A stretch of 16,080 bases of DNA from an uncultured Coriobacteriaceae bacterium (GCA_902772085.1 CACXZL010000019.1:1-16080); one strand, 5' to 3'; counted from the first letter of the stretch, positions 1-8,466 are shown. The notes: generated from the letters alone by a model not told the origin. Numbers and translations are program-made.

Positions 1-108
1 TATTATGTCACTATCTCGCACATACGCGCGCAATATATTACGCCAGCATGATTCCACGTGCATTCAGTAGGTAGTACGTAAGACAGGGTCCTGAGATGTA
101 CCTGTCGT

Positions 109-163
109 AGAAGACCCTCGATCCGGGGCGCTCTTACTACGTACCTCGGACCGAGGGCCTTCT
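109..163. repeat. Imperfect inverted repeat downstream of the dinG-like gene
   Basis: Two 16-nt arms (109-124 and 148-163) match at 14 of 16 positions as reverse complements, separated by 23 nt; a smaller hairpin (CCTCGG/CCGAGG) lies at 145-157. It begins about 20 nt past the stop of the minus-strand helicase gene, so it could end that transcript. There is no T-run on either side, so an intrinsic terminator is not convincing. The rest of 1-182 shows no gene or RNA that I recognise. Confidence 0.4.
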
Positions 164-182
164 GTGACAATCAATGGCATGT

Positions 183-3146
183 TTACGTTCTCTCGTGGCT
201 TGCACGCCAGAGCTGTAGATAGCGACCCACATTCGCCCGCTCGAGCATCGTTGCATTCTGAGAGGGCAGGGCATTCAGGAAGGTTCGACCATATCGCTTC
301 GTGCAGACTCTCGAATCCGCGAGCACCACTACCCCTGTATCGCTCGCGGTACGTATGAGACGACCAGCCGCCTGCTTTACCGATAGGACCGCCTCTGGTA
401 ACGAGTATCGCCACCACGCCCTTTGTTCACGTGCCTCTCGTTCGCACACCAATGGATCGCGAGGGCTTGCAAAGGGCAGACGCGGAATCACTACACAGCG
501 CAGCGTGTCACCAGCCGCGTCAAAGCCCTCCCAGAAGGATTTCAGCGCAAAGAGCGACAGGCGCTTCTCCATCATAAATCTCTCGCTTATTCTACGCGGA
601 GAGGACCTTCGGTCTTGGCACGCGAGCTCCAGCCCTGCGTCCATGAGACGGGGAGACAGCGCCGCGTATACTTGTTCCATCTCACGACGATTCGTGAACA
701 GCGTGAGCACTGATCCGTCCATCGCCACGTGAATGTCAAAGAGAAGACGCTCCAGATCTTCCAGATACCCTCTTCCTCCCGGCGCTGGCATATCACGTAC
801 CGTCACGACCGACATGTGGTTGTGATAATCGAAACTGCTATCGAGACGCACCGAAGCGTGTGATTCTTCAGGCAGCAAGTCGAGGCCTACCGCATGATTG
901 AAGTGATCGAAGTTTTCGCCCACCGCAATGGTAGCGGAGGTATAGGTCACGCTCATTGACTCCGGATACCATGTGTTTGCAAGGTCCGCACCTATGTCGA
1001 GCTTCTCGGCGACGAGCCTTTCGTGACCCATGCGACGCCTCGCGCGATAGAGCTCTGCCGAGTACACATACGTGGAATCGGGTTCCAGTACGATAAGCCT
1101 GACTGAATCTAGCATGTCTTTGATGCCGCGAGTCGCGTCCGTCAATTCGTTCGCAAGTTGTGGAGACTCGGCCGTCAACACTTCGATGGCCGAGTCAAGT
1201 GTCTTTGCACACGCTTCAAACGCATCGGCCGCCCTTGCAGATGCTCCCTCTAGGGCATGCCATTCGTCGCTTCGACGTACATTGTCGTCTATCCACAGCG
1301 TCGTGCTTTCGTATCCCCCAGCAGTCTCGGCAACCGCCATCAACGCATGCAACTCGTTCAGGAGATCAGCGCTCGCGACGGACGCACGTTGGACATGCGC
1401 CGCCGCCTTCGTAAGTAGCCCTGCGACGAGCGTAGAGCTATCTAAGTCTGATACCTCCGTGAGCAGGTGATGTATTACGCCCGTATTTAAGCCTCCGAGC
1501 GTGAGTAATACGCGATTTGATACCTCGGCAGAAAGTTCTTTAGCCCATTGGCGACGTGCTTCTTGCTCGAAAGAGTGTGCCTCGTCCACGATCCAATGCC
1601 GTATGGGCGGAAGTATGGCGCCGTCTAATGCGATGTTTCTTAAAAGAAGCGAGTGGTTGGTAACGACGACATCTGCCGCACTGGCACGTCGTCTGGCGCC
1701 ATGTACAAAACACTCGTTTGGATAGAACGGACACCTGCTTCGCAAGCACTCGGCAGGGGTTGTGGTGAGCATGTCGCGCGGAACGTTGCGCCAGCGTATA
1801 CCCAACGCGTCAAGATCACCATCCGGTGACTGCGCGGCATACGACATGACCACAGCCAAAGCAGTAAGCATGTTGTCTGCCACCACGGGCTCAGGATCGG
1901 TTGTTTGGCTCACCCGGTCAAGGGGCAGCTCTCTCACGGTCGCAAGCTCTACTTTGTGCATACACGGATAGTGGTCATATCCCTTAATGCTGCAATACGA
2001 CAACCGCCCTTGCAGCACGTCGTTGAGCGCAGGAAGCTCATGGGACACAAGCTGGTCGGTAAGGGCGTTTGTCTTTGTCGCGATTCCCACCGTCACATCG
2101 TTGCTCTGCGCAAAGCCAATCGCAGGGATAAGATATCCCATCGACTTTCCTACACCCGTGCCCGCCTCCACGGCGCGATGGGTCGAAGATGAGAGTGCCG
2201 CACGCACCTCCTGCGCCATGGCTACCTGTTCCGTACGCTGCTCGTACTTATCGTACATGCGAGATACCATCCCGCCAGAGGCAAACGCCTCCTTGTCGAC
2301 CCAGGAGCTTGGCACGGCATTGAGGTTCGCAGAAGAGTGTTGCATCAATTCCATGGGATCTTGCCTGCGATGACCCAGGGCCATTTGTGCCACGAGATTG
2401 CGACGGACATCCCTCAAAGACCCGCGCTCGCCATAGCGCTCCGCCGCCACATGGGCGATGATGGGACGGTACTCCCAAGGAACGTCCTCATGCATGTGGG
2501 CCATGCGATCCAACACCGGAGTCGGCAGGTCAGACAAGGCGAGCAGCAGAATACGCCACATACCGCTGAGCGCCTCCACATCCGCCATCGCCCTATGCGT
2601 CACCGACGCACATCCAAAAGCCTCTGCCATATCGCTCAGACGATGGGATGAAAGCCTGGGGAGCGCGATTCTCGAGAGAGCAAGTGAGTCCACCCACGTA
2701 TCCGAGACGTCCGTACCACCATCAACACTTTCTATAAACGACCTGTCAAACGTGGCGTTGTGTGCCACCACTGGCATGCCGCCCACAAACTCGGCAAGCT
2801 CGGCTACCGCATCGTGTGAAGACGGTGCATTCTGCACGTCGTAATGCGTAATACCCGTTAATACCTGTATTTCCGCAGGTATTATGCCGTGTGGTTTTAC
2901 AAATGTCTTAAACGTCTCAGAGATTTTTCCACCGTTAATACGTGCTGCTGCGATCTCTATCAACTCATTCTTTTTGTAAGACAGACCCGTTGTCTCAGTA
3001 TCGAGCATAACGATGTCTTCTTCCAGCAACCCAAAACTAGTGAGTTGTGCACGTTCGGCTAGCGATTCGTAGGCACGTCTCACCGTATCGGCAGTACGCG
3101 GCAGCAGAAGCGATTCCACCGTCACACATGTCCTATTCTTGATCAT
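183..3146 (-). CDS. dinG: DinG-family DNA helicase with N-terminal DEDD exonuclease domain
   Basis: A 987-aa protein with two modules. The N-terminal part (about 43-200) is a DnaQ-type 3'-5' exonuclease: D49 and E51 in LDTETTGL, D134 in HNATFD, and H184/D189 in HRAMAD supply the metal ligands. The rest is a superfamily 2 XPD/DinG helicase: Walker A around G329-S335 (GTGVGKS), DEAH at 521-524 and motif VI QAAGRLIR near 925. Four cysteines between Walker A and DEAH (C395, C467, C472, C479) sit where DinG and XPD bind a 4Fe-4S cluster. The family unwinds DNA with 5' tails and R-loops and acts in repair; the exonuclease suggests coupled trimming. The start ATG lies 3 nt after the ddl stop, with AGAAGG inside the ddl end as ribosome site, so the two are probably co-transcribed. 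Family is certain; the Fe-S cluster is inferred from spacing. Confidence 0.93.
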   Translation of the reverse strand: MIKNRTCVTVESLLLPRTADTVRRAYESLAERAQLTSFGLLEEDIVMLDTETTGLSYKKNELIEIAAARINGGKISETFKTFVKPHGIIPAEIQVLTGITHYDVQNAPSSHDAVAELAEFVGGMPVVAHNATFDRSFIESVDGGTDVSDTWVDSLALSRIALPRLSSHRLSDMAEAFGCASVTHRAMADVEALSGMWRILLLALSDLPTPVLDRMAHMHEDVPWEYRPIIAHVAAERYGERGSLRDVRRNLVAQMALGHRRQDPMELMQHSSANLNAVPSSWVDKEAFASGGMVSRMYDKYEQRTEQVAMAQEVRAALSSSTHRAVEAGTGVGKSMGYLIPAIGFAQSNDVTVGIATKTNALTDQLVSHELPALNDVLQGRLSYCSIKGYDHYPCMHKVELATVRELPLDRVSQTTDPEPVVADNMLTALAVVMSYAAQSPDGDLDALGIRWRNVPRDMLTTTPAECLRSRCPFYPNECFVHGARRRASAADVVVTNHSLLLRNIALDGAILPPIRHWIVDEAHSFEQEARRQWAKELSAEVSNRVLLTLGGLNTGVIHHLLTEVSDLDSSTLVAGLLTKAAAHVQRASVASADLLNELHALMAVAETAGGYESTTLWIDDNVRRSDEWHALEGASARAADAFEACAKTLDSAIEVLTAESPQLANELTDATRGIKDMLDSVRLIVLEPDSTYVYSAELYRARRRMGHERLVAEKLDIGADLANTWYPESMSVTYTSATIAVGENFDHFNHAVGLDLLPEESHASVRLDSSFDYHNHMSVVTVRDMPAPGGRGYLEDLERLLFDIHVAMDGSVLTLFTNRREMEQVYAALSPRLMDAGLELACQDRRSSPRRISERFMMEKRLSLFALKSFWEGFDAAGDTLRCVVIPRLPFASPRDPLVCEREAREQRAWWRYSLPEAVLSVKQAAGRLIRTASDTGVVVLADSRVCTKRYGRTFLNALPSQNATMLERANVGRYLQLWRASHERT

Positions 3147-3149
3147 GGA

Positions 3150-4106
3150 TTAGGCTTCCTTCTCTATAGCCAGTTGCACGAATCGTCTACAGAGGTCTGG
3201 GAACTCGATGCCTCCATGGCGCGCGGAATCAGGCAGCAGGCTTGCTGCCGTCATTCCTGGAATGGTATTTGTCTCGAGAATCACCGGCTCGCCTTCCGCA
3301 GTCACGATGAAGTCGCTACGCGAGCAGCCCCTGCAACCAAGAGCCACATGAGCCCTCACGGCATACTCTTGGGCTTTCTCATATACGTCTGAGTCCAAGT
3401 TTGCGGGTATACGATGATGAAGCTCCGCAGGCTCATACTTGACCTGTATGTCATAGAAGTCCGCACCAGTATCTATCTCAACTATGGGAAGCGCATGGGG
3501 TCGTTCGTTGCCAAGCACAGGCACCGTAATCTCGGTGCCTACTATGGCTTCCTCCACCAAAACTCGCCCACCCGTATGTGCCGCCAACTCTATCGCAGCA
3601 GCAAGATCTTCTGACTTCGTAACGTGGGATATTCCAAAACTCGAACCGTTGCTGGCAGGCTTCACAAAGAGTGGCAATCCCAACTGAGACAAGATTTCCT
3701 CCAGCTCCTCAGATGTCGGCTTATGTCGTGCGTCAATCACAACTCCCCGAGGGACTGGAAGACCCGCACGGGCATAGACGGACTTTGCGACTTCCTTTTC
3801 CATGGCCATGGAGGAAGCCAGAACACCTGAGAACGTATATGGTATGTGCATGACTTCAAGGAGGCCCTGGATGCAGCCGTCCTCGCCGTATTCGCCATGT
3901 AGCGCTACGAATGCAACGTCATATGCTCCTTCGCACAGCCTCTGAACAAAATCTGAATCGGCAATGTCGAGCAGGTCCACATGGTCAAATCCGGCCTGCA
4001 AAAGTGCCTCTCGCACCTCACGCCCAGAGCTCAGTGATACGTCGCGTTCGTCAGACCAGCCGCCGGCAAGCACCGCGACTTTGTTTGTTGTTACGTCGTT
4101 TGTCAT
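3150..4106 (-). CDS. ddl: D-alanine--D-alanine ligase
   Basis: A 318-aa ATP-grasp enzyme of normal family length that joins two D-alanines for the peptidoglycan stem peptide in the cytoplasm. The N-terminal signature SDERDVSLSSG (18-28), the central HGEYGEDG, the ATP-binding FVKPASNGSSFG (147-158), and the metal ligands D265, E278 and N280 (LETNTIPGMT) are all present. The omega-loop has K223-Y224; a tyrosine here is the usual mark of D-Ala rather than D-lactate specificity, so ordinary vancomycin-sensitive precursors are predicted. GAGGAAAAG 6-8 nt before the ATG is a good ribosome site. It faces away from rlmN across about 125 nt and leads into the helicase gene 3 nt downstream. Weak -10-like sequences exist in the divergent gap but none is convincing. 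The ddl/ddlA/ddlB name cannot be settled from sequence alone. Confidence 0.96.
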   Translation of the reverse strand: MTNDVTTNKVAVLAGGWSDERDVSLSSGREVREALLQAGFDHVDLLDIADSDFVQRLCEGAYDVAFVALHGEYGEDGCIQGLLEVMHIPYTFSGVLASSMAMEKEVAKSVYARAGLPVPRGVVIDARHKPTSEELEEILSQLGLPLFVKPASNGSSFGISHVTKSEDLAAAIELAAHTGGRVLVEEAIVGTEITVPVLGNERPHALPIVEIDTGADFYDIQVKYEPAELHHRIPANLDSDVYEKAQEYAVRAHVALGCRGCSRSDFIVTAEGEPVILETNTIPGMTAASLLPDSARHGGIEFPDLCRRFVQLAIEKEA

Positions 4107-4231
4107 GTTCTTTTCCTCAGTTCCGCGAGCCTACGGTAGACTCATAGTTGGCGGGTATGGGTTGTGACCAAAACCCAAAGGATGAGGATACTTCGTTATA
4201 CCTGCGCGGAGAGGGTAAAGGTGAAAATAAC

Positions 4232-5296
4232 ATGCAGCCTGTAAATGAAAACCGTACAAATGCACCTACGGTCATAAGGAAAAATCTTCGAGATATCTCG
4301 GGAAAAGAGCTCAGGGAGATGCTGAGCGAAATGGGGCAACCCGCATTTCGTGCAAAGCAAATCGAGTCCTGGGTATGGGAGAAGGGCGTGTCATCCATTG
4401 ACGAGATGACCAACCTCCCAAAGACGCTGCGAGAGGCTCTAAAGGAGCAATGCAGCTTTGGAGAAACAATCCAGGTGGCTTGCCAGAGGTCTTCCGACGG
4501 CAGCAGAAAATACCTCCTGCAATTTGCCGACGGTACGACGGTGGAATGCGTGGGCATGCCATCCGACAAACGTCTCACGGTATGTGCCTCCACGCAAGCG
4601 GGATGCGGCATGGGATGTGCCTTCTGTGCCACCGGAGCGGCGGGCCTCACGCGATCCCTGAGTGCGGGAGAGATATTTGAGCAGGTGGCACACGTACGTG
4701 ATGACTTCGGTACCCGTGTAACCGGCGTAGTGTTGATGGGTCAAGGTGAGCCCTTCGCAAACTACGAGGCCACACTCAGCGCCTTGAGACGTCTGAACTC
4801 ATCCAATGGCATGGGCATAGGCGCGAGGCATCTCACGGTCTCCACCTGCGGCATCATTCCCATGATCACGCGATTCTCTCGAGAGCCAGAACAGTTCACG
4901 CTCGCCGTTTCCCTACACTCAGCCGTGCAGCGCACACGAGACGCTCTGATGCCAGGTGTACGCAAGTATTCCCTTCTGCGCCTCTATGACGCCATGGGCG
5001 AGTATACGAGCCGTACAGGTCGCCGTCCGACCTACGAGTACGCCCTCATCAAGGGTGTCAACGATTCGGACGAGGAGCTTTCGTACCTCTGCGACTTCTG
5101 CAAAGACACGCTTTGCCACGTGAACATCATCCAGCTCAACGATGTTCCCGGCTCGAAGTTCCAACCGGCAACCGTGCATCGCGCCAACGACTTTGTTCGT
5201 CGGCTCGCAAACGTAGGCGTAGAGGCAACCATTCGTCAGTCTCGCGGCGCTGACATCGACGCTGCATGCGGACAACTCCGTCAGCGTCTCTCCTAA
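4232..5296 (+). CDS. rlmN: Dual-specificity 23S rRNA/tRNA adenine-C2 methyltransferase RlmN
   Basis: A 354-aa radical-SAM enzyme that methylates C2 of A2503 in 23S rRNA and of A37 in some tRNAs. C125-x3-C129-x2-C132 (CGMGCAFC) binds the 4Fe-4S cluster. C118, seven residues before it, and C346 (IDAACGQL) match the two catalytic cysteines. The SAM-binding GxGEP motif reads GQGEP rather than the usual GMGEP. I chose the ATG at 4232 because AAGGTG lies 8 nt upstream and the N-terminus (KNLRDISGKELREMLSEMG) then fits the family; the frame stays open to a TTG at 4148. It is the only gene left of the origin on the plus strand, so it is transcribed against the leftward fork. A parS-like palindrome begins 5-14 nt after its stop and may also act as its terminator. 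Confidence 0.96.
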   Translation: MQPVNENRTNAPTVIRKNLRDISGKELREMLSEMGQPAFRAKQIESWVWEKGVSSIDEMTNLPKTLREALKEQCSFGETIQVACQRSSDGSRKYLLQFADGTTVECVGMPSDKRLTVCASTQAGCGMGCAFCATGAAGLTRSLSAGEIFEQVAHVRDDFGTRVTGVVLMGQGEPFANYEATLSALRRLNSSNGMGIGARHLTVSTCGIIPMITRFSREPEQFTLAVSLHSAVQRTRDALMPGVRKYSLLRLYDAMGEYTSRTGRRPTYEYALIKGVNDSDEELSYLCDFCKDTLCHVNIIQLNDVPGSKFQPATVHRANDFVRRLANVGVEATIRQSRGADIDAACGQLRQRLS

Positions 5297-5309
5297 TCGC
5301 GAGCTAAGC

Positions 5310-5335
5310 GGCAACGTTTCACGTGAAACGTTGCC
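5310..5335. promoter_or_regulatory. parS: parS-like 26-bp perfect palindrome
   Basis: A perfect 26-bp palindrome centred on GTTTCACGTGAAAC (5316-5329), the 14-bp core of the ParB-binding site parS. The outermost positions of the usual 16-mer are C and G instead of T and A. Short outer arms (gagct at 5301-5305, agctc at 5339-5343) extend the symmetry. It sits about 1.5 kb beyond parB. As RNA it would form a long stem just after rlmN, so a second role in transcript ending is possible, though no T-run follows. Confidence 0.8.
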
Positions 5336-5343
5336 GTGAGCTC

Positions 5344-6507
5344 GAGCCATATGCGACAAGGGATGTTGGTCGCATCCTCCGCATCGGATTTGTTGAGAAC
5401 GGCGTCATGCGGTTTCGGTTGCAGGCTCCATATGTTTGCTGGATTTCGCCGTTGCGCGCGTCGATTTGTTGTGATTCGAACGCGGTTTGGGGTTTTCGCG
5501 GAACCACAACCTAGCACGACAAATCCATCCGCACGGCAAGTATTCCAAACACGCGTCGCCCGCACAGCGTCCGACGCCGGTCCCGGCAATGTCCCATGGG
5601 GATCAGGCACGGCGCTGCAGAGGTAGAACGCGCAGGTCCACCCTCACCCCCGGCAAAGCCTCTGACGCATAGCACAAACAGGGAAGGCCTAGCGCAACAA
5701 GACCGACTTGGGGATCTATACGTGCATATTCGCATCAGCAATGGGCTACTAGAGGCTTGTGAAAAGCGCCATGGTTGTTTTCACATCGGATTATCGTAAA
5801 CCTCCGAGAGACCACCGCCGACATATCGGAGTGGTGACAGGGCGGTCGCGGCGGGCGCGTGGAGGGCCCTCAGAGCAGGTGCAATCACGTGTCCCTCCCA
5901 TCAATGTCGGTAGGGTTCCAGTTGGCGCGAGCTGAAATGCAGACGTTTCTGTGACTTTAGACTCTCCGACCTGCCATGTCAGTTCACGGTCATAGAAACG
6001 GTCCGGTCCCGAATCCTGTGGGCGAGGCCACCCCGGCGCGCGGAACTTGCGGAACCGCCGCCATCGCAGCCCGCCTCCCGCTGTGCATGCGTTCCGCGGC
6101 GGCAAGCTCCGGCGAGGCGGGCGCCACTTTGGGGGGATGCCATATGCCCTGAACGGAAGCCTGCCATCTGCCCACAGTTTTTAGGATTGAGCCCAAAAAC
6201 TGGCACCACCCACCGCATCTTTCGTGTGCGAGCACGGCAGTGGGACAGCAGATAGGTGCCGAACGGTGTCAGCGCTGGTCTTGCAGAGGTTTTTCAAATT
6301 GCCCCACAAGCCAGTGCATGCGACCCGTATCATACACGAAGAGCACAATTGACAATCCGAACCGTCAAAACAGCCCGCGATGACACCTTGCGCAATAATG
6401 AAAGACCCTTGCTTTCTTTCAGGCGTCATCTCGTGAGGAGAACCTATTTGACTGGCTATATGGTTAAGCGAAAGAGAGCAGCATTTCCATGCCATGCATA
6501 GAACCTA
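5344..6507. other. About 1.16 kb with no gene identified
   Basis: Every open frame here is short (about 105 codons or fewer), lacks a convincing ribosome site, has an unnatural composition (rich in Cys, Arg, Ser or Pro), and overlaps others on both strands. I found no tRNA T-arm with a paired stem, no tmRNA tail, and no RNase P or SRP RNA motifs. The only structures are a hairpin at 6175-6202 (8-bp arms CAGTTTTT/AAAAACTG, 12-nt loop) and a weak repeat, GATGAC near 6378 against GTCATC near 6425. It may be a decayed gene, ParB-loaded spacer or an unrecognised RNA. Confidence 0.5.
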
Positions 6508-6563
6508 GAAGGGACGTCCCTACATGCACTTGAATTCCCAGATGCACGTAGGGACGTCCCTTC
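6508..6563. repeat. REP-like nested inverted repeat, possible terminator of the par operon
   Basis: Two 21-nt arms (6508-6528 and 6543-6563) are reverse complements at 20 of 21 positions around a 14-nt loop. Each arm holds its own palindrome, AAGGGACGTCCCTT minus edges. This nested design is typical of repetitive extragenic palindromes, often dispersed in many copies. It lies about 30 nt beyond the stop of the last par-operon gene and could halt its transcript, but no clear T-run follows on the minus strand. Copy number cannot be judged from one window; a partial AAGGGACGT occurs near 16012. Confidence 0.65.
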
Positions 6564-6592
6564 CAGATCACGCAAAGCCAAGCGTTATGTCG

Positions 6593-6838
6593 CTAGTAGC
6601 CCAGCGCCTCCCACTGCTTGGCGGTAGAAGCGCGGTTCCTCTCGGCCGCTTCGCGTTCCTCCGCCTTCGTAGGACCGTTCGTGATGGTGTCGCTCACTTC
6701 TTCGATTGCACCGCGCAAAGAAACGCCTGCCTCGCGCATTGCCGTGCGTTGTTCATCCGAAAGCACGTAGCGGTACACGATCGTGACGCTCACTACCACA
6801 AGGCCCATTCCAAGGGCCAATCTTTCCAAGACCTTCAT
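6593..6838 (-). CDS. Small single-pass membrane protein, translationally coupled to parB
   Basis: An 81-aa protein of a family I do not recognise. Residues about 6-26 form one hydrophobic segment (LALGMGLVVVSVTIVYRYVL), followed by a charged, Ala/Glu/Arg-rich helical tail ending in WEALGY. This implies a membrane anchor with most of the protein on one side, probably the cytoplasm. It is very likely real: its ATG begins one base after the parB stop (TAATATG), and the end of parB supplies the GGAGAG ribosome site, so translation should be coupled. A role tied to chromosome segregation, such as anchoring ParB or the origin to the membrane, is suggested only by position. The topology resembles YtxH-like small proteins but I see no diagnostic motif. 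Confidence 0.8.
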   Translation of the reverse strand: MKVLERLALGMGLVVVSVTIVYRYVLSDEQRTAMREAGVSLRGAIEEVSDTITNGPTKAEEREAAERNRASTAKQWEALGY

Positions 6839-6839
6839 A

Positions 6840-7712
6840 TTACTCTCCTACGATTCTCTCAACCAAGGCAACGAGTTCCTCCTCGTCGCCAAACTCTATC
6901 TCTATCTTATTCCGTCCACGCACCGTGCGCACCGAAACCTTTGTGGAGAGACCGTTTCTCAAAGCGGCAGCAGCTTTTTTAAAGGACTGTGGCGTCTCCT
7001 TCACACGTGAGTCAGATGTCTCGTTTTTGACAGAAAACAACGGACCGAGGATTTCTGTCTGACGTACCGACAATCCTTCCGCCACAACCTTATGCGCCAA
7101 GGCTATGCGCGCATCGTCTCCCTTTACCGAAAGAATAGCGCGTGCATGCCCTGCAGAGAGTGCTCCAGAGATTACGAGCTCCTGCACCTCCTCTGGCAAA
7201 TCCAGGAGCCTGAGACTGTTTGCAATGGCGGAACGGGACTTGGAAAGTACCTGTCCCAGTTCCTCTTGCGTAAGACCGTTCTGCTCTATAAGGTCACGAT
7301 ATCCCCTCGCCGCTTCCAGCGGATTCAAGTCAGCACGCTGTAGGTTCTCAATAAGCGCCAGCTGCAAAACCTCATGGTCGGAGACTTCACGCACCACCAC
7401 GGGCACGGTGGCAAGCCCCGCACGCTTCGCCGCCTGATACCGCCGCTCTCCCGCGACGATCTGATATGCGCCGTCTTTGCTACGCACAACGATGGGCTGC
7501 AGGATACCGTTGAGACGCACGGAATCAGCAAGCTCGTTCAGATCGTCCTCATCGAAGTTTTTGCGCGGCTGGTCTGGATTTGGCACGACCTCGTCTATGG
7601 GCACTTCGCGCAGGGTGGAGGAGTCCTCATTTCCGGACTCCTTTCCCACTTCCATAGCCGTTTCCCCCAGAAGCGCTCCAAGGCCACGCCCGAGGCCAGC
7701 CTTTCTAGTCAT
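6840..7712 (-). CDS. parB: Chromosome-partitioning protein ParB (Spo0J family)
   Basis: A 290-aa ParB that binds parS, spreads as a CTP-dependent sliding clamp and loads onto origin-proximal DNA for segregation by ParA. Order of parts: an N-terminal ParA-interaction peptide (KAGLGRGLGALLG, 4-16); the CTP-binding ParB/Srx domain with VPNPDQPRK and GERRYQAAK (88-96); the ENLQR motif (122-126); the parS-reading helix-turn-helix (about 145-172); and a C-terminal dimerisation domain (NKIEIEF onward). I chose the ATG at 7712 because AAGGAGG precedes it by 9 nt and the canonical N-terminus follows. It overlaps the parA stop by 8 nt (ATGACTAG). An upstream in-frame start at 7772 would add 20 residues unlike the family. 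The next gene follows after one base. Confidence 0.97.
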   Translation of the reverse strand: MTRKAGLGRGLGALLGETAMEVGKESGNEDSSTLREVPIDEVVPNPDQPRKNFDEDDLNELADSVRLNGILQPIVVRSKDGAYQIVAGERRYQAAKRAGLATVPVVVREVSDHEVLQLALIENLQRADLNPLEAARGYRDLIEQNGLTQEELGQVLSKSRSAIANSLRLLDLPEEVQELVISGALSAGHARAILSVKGDDARIALAHKVVAEGLSVRQTEILGPLFSVKNETSDSRVKETPQSFKKAAAALRNGLSTKVSVRTVRGRNKIEIEFGDEEELVALVERIVGE

Positions 7713-8466
7713 GCGCGACAACCTCCTTGGCAAGCTCTGCGTACGCCAAGGAACCCTTGCTGCGCGGGTCATAGAGATTGATGGGCAGGCCGTGACTAGG
7801 CGCCTCGGAAAGCTTCACGTTGCGCGGGATGATGGACGAGAACACCTTGTCTCCAAAGTATCCGCGTACCTCCTCCACCACCTGGCGAGAAAGCGTGGTG
7901 CGCACATCGTACATTGTCATCACCACACCAAAGATGTCGAGATTTGGATTGAGGCGACCCTTCACCATACGCATGGACTCCAGAAGCTTTGAGAGCCCCT
8001 CCAGAGCGTAGAACTCACACTGGATGGGTATGAGCAAGGAATCCGCCGCCACCAGCGCGTTCACCGTAAGAAGCCCCAGCGAGGGCGGGCAGTCCAAAAA
8101 CACGTAGTCATACGTTTCTCGTACGTGCTCGAGCACGTACCTCAAGACGCTCTCACGCGCCATGACGCTCACGAGCTCGATCTCGGCGCCAGCCAACTGT
8201 ATGGTGGCAGGTGCCACGTCCACACCTTTCACAGGCGACGGCACGATGACGTCCTCCATGGAAACGTCGTTCATAAGCGCATCGTACACGTCGTTCTTGA
8301 GCGTGTCTTTGTCGACGCCAAAGCCGCTCGTAGCGTTTCCTTGTGGGTCGAAGTCGACCACCAACGCGCTTTTGCCTAGATCGCCCAGGCATGCCGCGAG
8401 GTTGATGGCCGTCGTGGATTTACCGACGCCACCTTTCTGATTGATAATCGCGATGACTTCCGACAC
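7705..8466 (-). CDS. parA: Chromosome-partitioning ATPase ParA (Soj family)
   Basis: A 253-aa P-loop ATPase that binds DNA without sequence specificity and whose ParB-stimulated hydrolysis moves parS-ParB complexes apart. The deviant Walker A KGGVGKST (11-18, with the signature K11), VVDFDPQGN (36-44), and LDCPPSLGLLTVNAL (Walker B region near 124-138) are all present. I chose the GTG start because GGGAGG lies 4 nt upstream and the family N-terminus (SEVIAIINQKGG) begins there; the frame is open to 8655, but that extension crosses a terminator. The 215-nt gap to rsmG holds that terminator and a possible -10 (TATAGT on the minus strand at 8511-8506) with no clear -35, so parA probably has its own promoter. 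parB overlaps its end by 8 nt. Confidence 0.97.
   Translation of the reverse strand: MSEVIAIINQKGGVGKSTTAINLAACLGDLGKSALVVDFDPQGNATSGFGVDKDTLKNDVYDALMNDVSMEDVIVPSPVKGVDVAPATIQLAGAEIELVSVMARESVLRYVLEHVRETYDYVFLDCPPSLGLLTVNALVAADSLLIPIQCEFYALEGLSKLLESMRMVKGRLNPNLDIFGVVMTMYDVRTTLSRQVVEEVRGYFGDKVFSSIIPRNVKLSEAPSHGLPINLYDPRSKGSLAYAELAKEVVAHD

Noticed and set aside
1289..1297. CTATCCACA, an 8-of-9 match to the canonical DnaA box
   Set aside because: A single copy deep inside the helicase coding sequence; one such match is expected by chance in a window of this size.
5461..5500. GTTCGAATC on the minus strand, resembling a tRNA T-loop
   Set aside because: The flanking bases do not pair as a T-stem and no acceptor or anticodon arm can be built around it.
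6448..6501. 17-codon open frame starting TTG after GAGGAG
   Set aside because: Ribosome-site-like sequence but a very short, basic peptide with nothing to support it.
5791..6501. Several overlapping minus-strand frames of 79-104 codons in the gap
   Set aside because: No motif, odd composition, no ribosome sites, and mutually overlapping; I could not join them into one recognisable broken gene.
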